A stretch of 30,752 nt of DNA. Source: a virus. Positions 9,401 to 17,100 of this stretch are shown piece after piece. The translations under genes were made by a program, and so were the position numbers. The DNA lies in the IMG/VR virus record IMGVR_UViG_3300034061_001919, positions 1 to 30,752 of that record; one strand, 5' to 3'. Numbering within the stretch: the stretch's first letter is position 1; every line of letters starts with the position of its first letter. The notes beneath the pieces are model-generated. The model was not told the DNA's origin and did no database searches. It saw only the letters and a list, made by a program, of their open reading frames with translations.

Positions 9401-9492
9401 CCACCAGCAACTAACTGAAAACCAACTAAATTATCAGAAAAAGTACCTTCTCCGCTGGCTTGTGGAGGACAAGTATATTTTGTAACCGCCAT
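6490..9492 (-). CDS. Large baseplate/tail protein with P2 gpI-like segment (1000 aa)
   Basis: A probable baseplate or tail-tip structural protein. The middle part (about residues 330-500) holds a helical region with YRNLILNSAYLFKSKGTRKSIELLLRLIGAPE, including the KGT...LL.LIG pattern seen in tail protein I (P2 gpI) type baseplate proteins, preceded by a long region rich in charged helices (EYRTNLLSRFLTAGALKEFDTQDQ). The N-terminal 300 residues are beta-rich. The C-terminal 92 residues (909-1000) form a separate module resembling part of the next protein (626-721 of the 749-aa adhesin). I suggest the helical part anchors to the baseplate and the C-terminal module faces the adhesins. The ATG overlaps the upstream stop by one base and the gene has the same overlap at its own end. 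The gpI relation is by motif impression, not alignment. Confidence 0.65.
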   Translation of the reverse strand: MAVTKYTCPPQASGEGTFSDNLVGFQLVAGGGLTQANFEFTTNVTEKVNRTFTIGSFSDPISLSTLNIDSIEQSKLLVAKNFQVYPNFDLSEITNFTTYGSLSKRISTSVTKIINYFPAALEIYKNTLQYAPTKTAINIQYNSIENETYFEIPLVAIRNPLEIDYTTSAARNIRVREFPVSPLRDITAEYPKYGVFVNENVYQINTLIPVTDTDTTLKLYVEGNLFSGQSYSSDTIIIRPTDYYVNKVFNEDFDEVENFLLNRNITPKYTAYFNTPIENENGGYTLTVKTARFPINGTWNLAIVGSEFEQYLLKLNQISEDLDEYRTNLLSRFLTAGALKEFDTQDQKIEKILQIYGRSFDETKKFIGALAYMNSVHYTVKNDIPSQLLKNLAQTLGWKDNISPISNEELLSSVFSSGENTFTGLSKGQTPEELNYQYYRNLILNSAYLFKSKGTRKSIELLLRLIGAPEALTDFNEYVYIADQKINLSQFEQQYSLLTGGTYSQFTPILDTTDIFSIMGVQYTGFTTSVTVQDVSVSRSDYPIDSFGFPSMPTDSGSYYFQIGGGWIESTPQHRMPAEVNNDLNTFTGQNPNYQTTLLPFNYGEEYLQKYRQFPYMGIGFKLRKTMDNKKSWVDSQSVLRQNSDAGFNAYYTVGDDKLVLNVKNVDIFMNPAQGLLYDVWYMSRQYNFPIPEQGLNYVEPTYCNPNPNPPYPSRGGIDWTEIIPKPKQKTFFEFAQTFWHNMINVRNRQFITDGKTGGYPTLQSIYWKYLESQELAGIQNDNFKYQTMIDYINGIGDYWIRLVEQMVPATTIWNAGTKYENSIFHRQKFVWRRQMGCQLVLVPCNPCLLVGQLFAYDCPIQTTNCPVYPWQSNPVVESFASLFGFTLNSFLETNGLGFNDCNLNSLQTTWYVNVNFNGTDIISYPFFNGVGYNNVLSIPTETQWVSAITSSFVDLQDYGLSYILNENDTLTIYNNNCIPLGVEQTFELNVGINFNLLCN

Positions 9493-10400
9493 TATCCTGT
9501 TATGTTTGTAAAGTTTTTAGTAAAATCAATATTATTACCTCTATCTTGTCTAACTTCATATAAAAGTTCATTAAATTGATCTCTTACTTCATATAAGTTG
9601 TATTGTTTGTATATGTTATTGTTACTATCGTAAATCGTGTAAATACCATCATCAATGGATTTAGTTTGATTTCCATAAAGAGCAATTGCTAATGTTGATA
9701 TATCGTGTTCAACTATTTCAATTTCAGTAGTTATTGGATTAAAAAATGTGTTTGACACAATAATATCTTGGTTTGGTTGTCCAATAAACGGTGTTGCGTT
9801 TGGTTTGTTGGTTGGTGACGATGACGGTGATAGGGTACAAAACACTAAATTTGTAACTCCTTCAGTGTATCTATATCTAATAGATTTTTGTGAAGTATTT
9901 GTTAGATTTTGAATAACCGGCTCACAATAAAAAGATGAGGTAATCATTCTAAAGAAATTAGGTATTTTTGTTCCGTCTGAATTCAAATATTCTACTCTAA
10001 AACCAATGAGTCCCTGATTTACAAATTTATTTCTAAACTGTGTCGGAACATTGTTAACGTCAATAACAATACCTTTAACGTTAGGTAATGCCGAAAGTAT
10101 ACCACAGTCCGTAATTCGTGTTCTTATTTCTGCGGGTCTTATATATAATGTATAAATCCCCAATCTATTAAATTGTTCTGCAGGTAATTTTAGGTTGTAT
10201 AAACCACCTAATATTTCAATATCCGCATTACCACCTGTTTCATTGTTATTAAAATATGGACGTAAAATAGTTTTAGCATCCAATTTAGTTAAAACGAAAT
10301 TGTCAGTATCATCCCTACTTGGGGTATAATTTAATATTATATCCACATCGTCGGGACTTACATCGGCTGGTCTAATTGTTCCGTAACTACCTGTTGCCAC
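9492..10400 (-). CDS. Uncharacterised virion/tail protein (302 aa), GTG start
   Basis: I do not recognise this protein. It begins MATGSYGTIRPADVSPDDVDIIL and is a soluble, mixed alpha/beta sequence with no membrane segment. The C-terminal part (residues about 245-290) has two related short stretches, YNLYEVRDQ and LLYEVRQD, in a beta-rich run. The start codon is GTG (10400-10398): an in-frame TAA lies a few codons upstream and no ATG follows in the first 60 codons. It overlaps the 1000-aa gene by one base (TAATG). Its place inside the structural block suggests a baseplate or tail connector, but nothing more specific can be claimed. Confidence 0.6.
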   Translation of the reverse strand: MATGSYGTIRPADVSPDDVDIILNYTPSRDDTDNFVLTKLDAKTILRPYFNNNETGGNADIEILGGLYNLKLPAEQFNRLGIYTLYIRPAEIRTRITDCGILSALPNVKGIVIDVNNVPTQFRNKFVNQGLIGFRVEYLNSDGTKIPNFFRMITSSFYCEPVIQNLTNTSQKSIRYRYTEGVTNLVFCTLSPSSSPTNKPNATPFIGQPNQDIIVSNTFFNPITTEIEIVEHDISTLAIALYGNQTKSIDDGIYTIYDSNNNIYKQYNLYEVRDQFNELLYEVRQDRGNNIDFTKNFTNITG

Positions 10401-10436
10401 TATTATTAATTTTTAAATTTTGTTTATAGGTTTAAA

Positions 10437-10444
10437 TATAAATA
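10437..10444 (-). promoter_or_regulatory. TATTTATA element, candidate late promoter box
   Basis: TATTTATA on the coding strand in the 51-base gap between the 390-aa and 302-aa genes, 36 bases upstream of the GTG start. This is the largest break in the otherwise overlapping run from 14176 to 4241, which makes an internal promoter here plausible. No experimental basis. Confidence 0.35.
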
Positions 10445-10451
10445 CTTAAAA

Positions 10452-11624
10452 TCATTGTTTTTCAACATTAAAAAAACCGTACCCATACTTAACCAAGTCA
10501 CCAACATTATCTACTTCACCCAATCTTTCTATATATTCTAATGCAGACATTTTACCTCTTTCAATGAACACATCCGACTGTACTTCAGGTTGATCAATAA
10601 CATTTATCAATCCTTCATTTTTTGTAATAGCAGATAATATTAAATCATCTTGTGTAAATCCTGAAGATTGTATTACATATAATGTTGTTCCATCAGGATA
10701 ATCATAATAATCAATTCCATTAATTGTATAGGAAACGTATGTATTACCAGAATCGGGACCCCAATAAGTCCCCACACTATTTGAAGTACCAGTAACTTGT
10801 ACTCCGACTTTGAACTTTCCTTCGGCTAACAATAGTTTTGGTCCAAATTGTGCTAAGTCGTTAACTGACGACTGAGTATAACCTGTGATAATAAAAGGTG
10901 TTTGAGTGTAATTATAACTAAAAAAGTCATCAATATCCGTATCTGAATCACCACTAAAGATATATTCATAATTTATAGGTGTTGCACTCCAATTCCCATT
11001 AAAAGATGTGAATGTTGCAACACCATACGGATCTAAATTTGGGACAAATACAAAAGGTACCGTTACCGTTTTACTTACTTGAGATATACCCCAAGGGGAT
11101 GTTGCGGTAATAGTAATCGTATATTGATTATTCCCTAAAGGATAATTATGTACAAGTGGTGATGTTCCCGTAATCGTTTGAATTGTGGATCCATCACCCC
11201 AATTAATTTTAAATGTTGTCACACTTAAAAACTTTTTTAGTTCAGTGTCAGAAGTATTATAAACAGTGTAGGTGTATGGGCTCCCTGTTGTTGACGTAAA
11301 AATGAAATTAGTCACTACATCCTTTTGTAGAATGGCACCATCAAAAACAGAATAATAACCATAATCAACCGCAGTTTGGGTAAATAGCAACGGGATTGTT
11401 AATCCAGTCATTATTGATGTTCCTCCAGATGCTCCTGATAAGACATATGTCATACCTGTATAAACTCCCGTGGTTCCTGATACAGTATTTTCAGTAATCG
11501 CAGTGATTGGGCAACAAGGGTCAACATCATAAGTTATGTCAATACCCTCAACATAATTAACGGTTATTAAGTCTGACTTAATATTTTCTGGCGATATTTT
11601 AAAATAGTATTTTTGTTCAATCAT
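10452..11624 (-). CDS. Virion protein with PKD-like domain (390 aa)
   Basis: A beta-rich structural protein. Residues about 118-190 carry a PKD-like immunoglobulin fold signature: INWGDGST (140-147), HNYPLGNNQYTITITATSPWG (159-179 region) and a closing SKTVTVP strand. PKD domains are common in surface and extracellular proteins and often mediate protein or carbohydrate contacts. The C-terminus (MSALEYIERLGEVDNVGDLVKYGYGFFN) is helical and may be the assembly end. There are adjacent cysteines at residues 37-38. The gene starts one base after the 272-aa gene's stop. I infer an adhesive or connector component of the tail; the exact location in the virion is unknown. Confidence 0.68.
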   Translation of the reverse strand: MIEQKYYFKISPENIKSDLITVNYVEGIDITYDVDPCCPITAITENTVSGTTGVYTGMTYVLSGASGGTSIMTGLTIPLLFTQTAVDYGYYSVFDGAILQKDVVTNFIFTSTTGSPYTYTVYNTSDTELKKFLSVTTFKINWGDGSTIQTITGTSPLVHNYPLGNNQYTITITATSPWGISQVSKTVTVPFVFVPNLDPYGVATFTSFNGNWSATPINYEYIFSGDSDTDIDDFFSYNYTQTPFIITGYTQSSVNDLAQFGPKLLLAEGKFKVGVQVTGTSNSVGTYWGPDSGNTYVSYTINGIDYYDYPDGTTLYVIQSSGFTQDDLILSAITKNEGLINVIDQPEVQSDVFIERGKMSALEYIERLGEVDNVGDLVKYGYGFFNVEKQ

Positions 11625-11625
11625 A

Positions 11626-12444
11626 TTAAATAGGATTTACGTATTCATACCAAGTTATTGGTTGTTGTTCTCTACCTACTCGTATAAAATTATTTGTCGG
11701 TCTAAACACTCTATATGTCTTATTTGTATAATCTAATCTAACTCTATAATAAAAATAATCATCACCATTGAAGGTGTATGGACTTGGTATTTGAAACTGT
11801 GGTGTGTTAACCATTGTAATATATGTTCCAGTTCTACCATTAAAAAATTTAGCCGACATATAAAATTGATTAATGTCAATATAATTTTGTTTTCTTAACC
11901 AGTAGATGAAAAATCCTTCTTTATCTCCGATATAGTCTAACCTCATTCTTGGTGTTTTCACATCTACATTACCTAATGAAAGTGAAATTGACGTACTCTC
12001 GGTAAATCCTTGTTGTACAGGTAGTATTATTGTGAAATAATTTTTTTGACTTGTTGGCTCTGGCGTATCGTAGAAATCCAATTTAAAAAATGACTTTGTA
12101 AATGGTTTACTAAAATAATACAACTCTTGTCCCGTAAACCCAACCGCCTCATAATCACTAACATAATTACTTATATTTGCAGTTGGTACATTAGCAGGAT
12201 TACCACTATAAAAAAAGAAATTATAATTAATTGACGTTTTTTCATTACCCATTCGTATATAGGTATCGTGCGAAAATCTACTAACCTCAAAATCATTCGC
12301 CGCACCAATTATCTCCTCTAAAATTGTTTTTTCGTATTCATCAACACTATCATCCCTACCACTGAAATCCCACTTCATTTCTATTGGAATATCAATTTGT
12401 TTGTCAAGTGTTGATCTTACTATTTTATATTTATTCACAGTCAT
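11626..12444 (-). CDS. Uncharacterised virion protein (272 aa)
   Basis: Not recognised. The sequence is rich in aromatic residues and short beta strands (for example YFYYRVRLDYTNKTYRVFRP near the C-terminus), has no cysteine, no signal peptide and no membrane segment. It overlaps the 3' end of the 581-aa gene by 14 bases and is followed after one base by the PKD-domain gene, so it is in the same transcription unit and probably translationally coupled. A structural role in the baseplate or tail is inferred from position only. Confidence 0.6.
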   Translation of the reverse strand: MTVNKYKIVRSTLDKQIDIPIEMKWDFSGRDDSVDEYEKTILEEIIGAANDFEVSRFSHDTYIRMGNEKTSINYNFFFYSGNPANVPTANISNYVSDYEAVGFTGQELYYFSKPFTKSFFKLDFYDTPEPTSQKNYFTIILPVQQGFTESTSISLSLGNVDVKTPRMRLDYIGDKEGFFIYWLRKQNYIDINQFYMSAKFFNGRTGTYITMVNTPQFQIPSPYTFNGDDYFYYRVRLDYTNKTYRVFRPTNNFIRVGREQQPITWYEYVNPI

Positions 12445-14176
12445 CTATTGTTGGTTCTGCAATGTCGTTTATGAATTCATTTCCTGTTTGACTACCTTCA
12501 GGTATTAACCTAAATACAATATTTGTAAACGGGTAATGTTTTCCGTTTATAAATGGGAAATCAACACCAAGATTATCTCCATCAATGTACCCATAAGGAT
12601 AAAGATCTCTCCATCTAAAACTATTTGATAGGTTTGAATAGAACGCATAATTCGGTATTCCCACAATTTGTTGTGCGTCCCCCTCTTCAATGTAATCAGA
12701 AAATACTCTAATCCTGATTGGGTTATGTGGTTTATAATAATACCCTAATTGATTAGTTGGGTTTATTGTTGTTCCTGTTAACGCAAACCAAGCAGGATTA
12801 AACGTTATTTTATGGTGTTTTACTGAAATAACCCTTTCAAGTTGTTCATATGAATTAAACTCACAAAAATCTCCATCAACAACATCCCCAACTTGTAAGT
12901 CTCTTTGGTAAACGAAGGGTCCTGCAGGAGGTGTAGTTTGACTAAAATAAAATTCTGTTGGTATTGTACTATTTGATAAACTATTGTTAATGTCCCACCA
13001 AGGTGATGGATTATTATTATACAACGGAAGATTAAATTCATAACCCTCTTTTAGTGGGTTTGTCCAACCAAAATAACCTTTCCAAATTGTGGTGAAAAAC
13101 AATTCTGAAACCGGTCTTTTTTGATTATCTATTAAAACATTAATATCTATATCTTCATTAAACGATAGGGTATACGCCTGACTTCCTTCTTTTATTGATG
13201 TTCTTGATAAGTTGTTGGGTGTTAAAACCGCAGGTTCTGTTTTACTATCACTGTTAAAAATATTTTGTTCAAATCCAGCTTTAGTTAAAATATAATCTGA
13301 TACGTTTGTTAATATTCTATGTCGTCTAACATAGTATGTTGACGTAGTTTCACCCGAATTTGTAATATCAATAACTCTTTTAAATGTTCCCGTAACTCCT
13401 TGATTAAAGGTGGTACCTGTATATCCAATATTATCAATGTTAAAAATATATTCTTCACTACCATACCCTTCACTACCTAAACTAGTAACCGGAAAAAATG
13501 TTTCACCAAAATAATCAAAAGACAACTGAACATATTCCCCAACATTTAACCCGTGTGGGGAAACACATCTAAAGGATATATCCCTTGAGTTGTTATTGTT
13601 TCCAACACTAATAATAAATGGTATCCCATCAGATGCCGTCCAAACCCAAGAAGCAGATGTTTCTTGATCTATAGCCTGTAATTGTTTATTAAAGACATTA
13701 TCATACGCATAACTCATATAATGAGTCCAATTATATTTTGTACTATTCTTGTTAACAAACGTTATGTGATTATTTGGTGGTATAGTATATCCTGCGGTAT
13801 TATTATCAGTTCTAATAAAATCAAATTCAAAATATTGCGGATAACCATCCCACGGCAATGAAGGATTTGTTGTTGCACTTATGGCGTTATTAATAGCATT
13901 GGCATAAAATAAATTATTTCTAAATGGTCTATATGAAACTGAACCAACATATTGATTTTTAAATATAAAACTATATTTACAAACAGGTCTAAAAATGTTT
14001 GATTTTTCTCTCTCATCAATAAAAACTTGTTGTAAACTTAAATTAACACTACGATCAAATTCAACGTTTTCTCTTTGTGTCTGTTCTAATGTAATTTTAG
14101 AAGACAACAAAGTATTCGGAGATGTTTTATATCTCAACGAACCTAATACTATTCTTGTTTCATCATCAATTCCCAT
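12431..14176 (-). CDS. Probable baseplate-associated protein (581 aa), gp8 position
   Basis: No family recognised from sequence. It is a long, mainly beta protein without membrane segments, with aromatic-rich stretches (PSLPWDGYPQYFEFDF; SNSFRWRDLYPYGYIDGDNLG). Its ATG overlaps the stop of the 1751-aa gene by one base. In phage T4 the wedge genes run 25-6-7-8; here gp25- and gp6-like genes are followed by the 1751-aa gene and then this one, so by position it corresponds to gp8. T4 gp8 is about 334 residues and I see no clear sequence match, so this is a synteny guess only. Confidence 0.55.
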   Translation of the reverse strand: MGIDDETRIVLGSLRYKTSPNTLLSSKITLEQTQRENVEFDRSVNLSLQQVFIDEREKSNIFRPVCKYSFIFKNQYVGSVSYRPFRNNLFYANAINNAISATTNPSLPWDGYPQYFEFDFIRTDNNTAGYTIPPNNHITFVNKNSTKYNWTHYMSYAYDNVFNKQLQAIDQETSASWVWTASDGIPFIISVGNNNNSRDISFRCVSPHGLNVGEYVQLSFDYFGETFFPVTSLGSEGYGSEEYIFNIDNIGYTGTTFNQGVTGTFKRVIDITNSGETTSTYYVRRHRILTNVSDYILTKAGFEQNIFNSDSKTEPAVLTPNNLSRTSIKEGSQAYTLSFNEDIDINVLIDNQKRPVSELFFTTIWKGYFGWTNPLKEGYEFNLPLYNNNPSPWWDINNSLSNSTIPTEFYFSQTTPPAGPFVYQRDLQVGDVVDGDFCEFNSYEQLERVISVKHHKITFNPAWFALTGTTINPTNQLGYYYKPHNPIRIRVFSDYIEEGDAQQIVGIPNYAFYSNLSNSFRWRDLYPYGYIDGDNLGVDFPFINGKHYPFTNIVFRLIPEGSQTGNEFINDIAEPTIDDCE

Positions 14177-17100
14177 TAGTCTAATTCGGTATCTATATAT
14201 ATTTTTATAAATCTATTTATTGCTGTTTTTCCATTCTTTAATCCAAAATAGAAATGATACGGAGCACCAACAATAAATGATGCAAATCCTGGAGTATTGT
14301 TAAATGCCGATAGTAAAGTCACAGGAGGGACATCACCAATAGTGTCTTCTGGTGGTGTTGGGTTAAAGTTGGTTATGAACCCATAATATATATTTGGAAA
14401 AGTTTGGGACATTTGGTTAGTTTTAAAATAAGGACTTGTTACCGCATCTAAATCTTGATAACCTGACACATAAAAGCCATTTGGTAATGATCCAGTCACC
14501 CAATCATTTTTTTCACTACCAAAAATATTATTGGTTTGTTGTATTTTCCATCTATACATTGGTACATCCTGTGTTTTTGGGTATCCGTAATAACTCTGTA
14601 ATGGTACTGTTGTGGCAAATGAATATATATTAAAACCTGGAGATAATGCCCTTCTGTTTCTATATTCTTCTTGTGTTGTGTTATAAAATATACCAAAAAC
14701 AGGATCTCCATTAGTATTGTATGAACTTATCCAAACATATTCATCAGGATAATTACCACCAATAAATGGTGTTACCTGATACTCTGAGTTTATTGAAAAC
14801 GCTTGTGCAATATCCCCATCAATTCTATCTCCCGTCCTTGAAAAGAATTGTTCAACACTTGCATTATTTACGGATAAAACCTGTTGTAAGAATGTTGAAT
14901 TGATTATCCTTGATATAATTGCTAATTGTAATACATCTGAACTGTCTTGGTATGAGGTACTCTTATATGTATTACCTAAATATTTACCACTAAAATCAGG
15001 ATCATTACAGATAAAACTTATAAATTCATCTCTATTCCCCATATCTAAAATAGTGGTCGGGAACATAATTTGTCTAACATTTTGTGAATCGTCAGATGTG
15101 GATATACCTAACAAATTTGTCAAAAAATTATCTGGTGACGGTGGTGGTGCCCCAATAAACTTATTAGATGTTGCGTCGTAAGGTGAACTTCTATAATAAA
15201 AATTGTTACTTATATCATTAAAAACAACCAATTTATCACAATAATTATAATTTGGTACACCAAAAATATTAAATGTTGTTTGTTTATTAAATGATGGCAT
15301 ATATAACGAGCCGTTTAACCAATTGTTTTGGAACATATGTCCGAAGACTCCTCTACACGCACCAAATATAATTCTAAATCTAGTTCTCCATTCTGCCAAA
15401 TACTGAATATCATCTTTAATTGTTTTTATTAATTTATCATCAACAAAATAATAACATCCTCCATTAACTCTTTTATTCTGATTATTATCCCCAGTCTGAT
15501 TAAATGTACAAGGATCGGCAACTTCAAAATCATTACCAACACCTTGGTAACACTTTAATGGAACCATACCTTCACAACTAAAACTATTAACTATTGTTGC
15601 GGTATTTCCTGTACCTAAATCACCAAAAGCATCAATATCATTTAACCCTTGAACTCCGCCAATAGCAGCACTAAAGTTAACAATTTGTCCTTCTTCATCT
15701 ATAGAATAGAATGAAAAATTATTATTTTGATGTAGCGGGAATGAATTATATCCTACAGTATCTAAAACATCTGAAGTTGGTAATCTATCAGATCTAAATA
15801 TTAGTCGTTGACTTGGATTAATGTTTGTTGATATCGGGGTATAACCGTTGTTATTTAGGTTATATGCCGGAGCATAACATCTAGCGTATGGTGGTTGTAC
15901 CAAATTGAATACTGGTTGTCCAATTAACGCACCAGAACCTCCATCATAACAAGTATATAGAGGCGAATTCGTTACAGTAAATGAACCACCATCAACTCTA
16001 CCAATAAACTCAGTTAAAATTCCTGATGTCACTGTTGACTTCCATCTAAAAACTTGATTAGTAGAGTTACCATTGTTTATATATAAATTAGAATCAACCC
16101 AATTACCTATTGTTATTGTATCATACGCTCCGTGAACATAATTAAATGTTGATTTATCGGTTGAGGTATAATACCTTGGTGAATCCGTTGTAAACGCACT
16201 AAAAGCGGAAACATCAACAGTGAATCCTATTGGTTGGTGAAATAGATTAATATTTCCATTTGATGTTGCCAAACTATGACTTTCAGGTGTTTGTTGGTCT
16301 TGATAATAAGTCGGGTTACCTGAATTTTGTTGTATTGGTATGTTAAGATGATAATTTCCGGTTACTGTTATTGTATTTGTTGGTCTACCAAATAATTCCG
16401 ATAAATCATATTTAATTTCTTGTTTTTCAGTATATGGGTCAACACCTCTTGTTAATATTAATAATTCTTGATTTTGATAATCATTAAACCAATACCAAGG
16501 TGGTGTGTGTGACCCAGGAGTATTACTTATGTATGATATTTTATTACCATAAAAATATTTCCACAAAACACCACCACTAATAACACTAGTCGGTCCCGTA
16601 GTGGCTAAAGGTAAATATGGTGATGTTGACGATGTAAGTTGATTCCACGTATATCCTGTTACTACTTGGAAGTATTCAATACCAGATCGATATAAATATT
16701 GTTTTTCACTTTCATTACTTACTACCGTTATGTTTGATGTAATGTTATTACCATTACCATCCATATAGGTTAATGGTACGGTATATGTTCCATTACCAAG
16801 TGTTGTTCCTGTTATCGCATTTCCACTAAATTGGTTAACAGTACCACCTGACACATTCGGGTCATTAGTACTTAAAGGGTTAGTAAACGCAATAATTTTT
16901 CCTTCTAACTGACTTATGGTACCTGGATCAACCAAAACAATTAATGATAAATCCTGATAAGAATTACCTCCATTACCTAATGTTGTGGAACCAACAATAG
17001 AAGGGTTTGGTGTTACTGTAATTCTGTTTCTAGCGGTATTATCAAAGTATCTAGGTCTAATGTTCGCCAAATTCATTGACTGTGCCAACGTTAAACCGTC

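Noticed and set aside
12431-12444. Possible frameshift where two genes overlap by 14 bases
   Set aside because: Both proteins have plausible separate ends and starts and the overlap is of ordinary length for this gene run.
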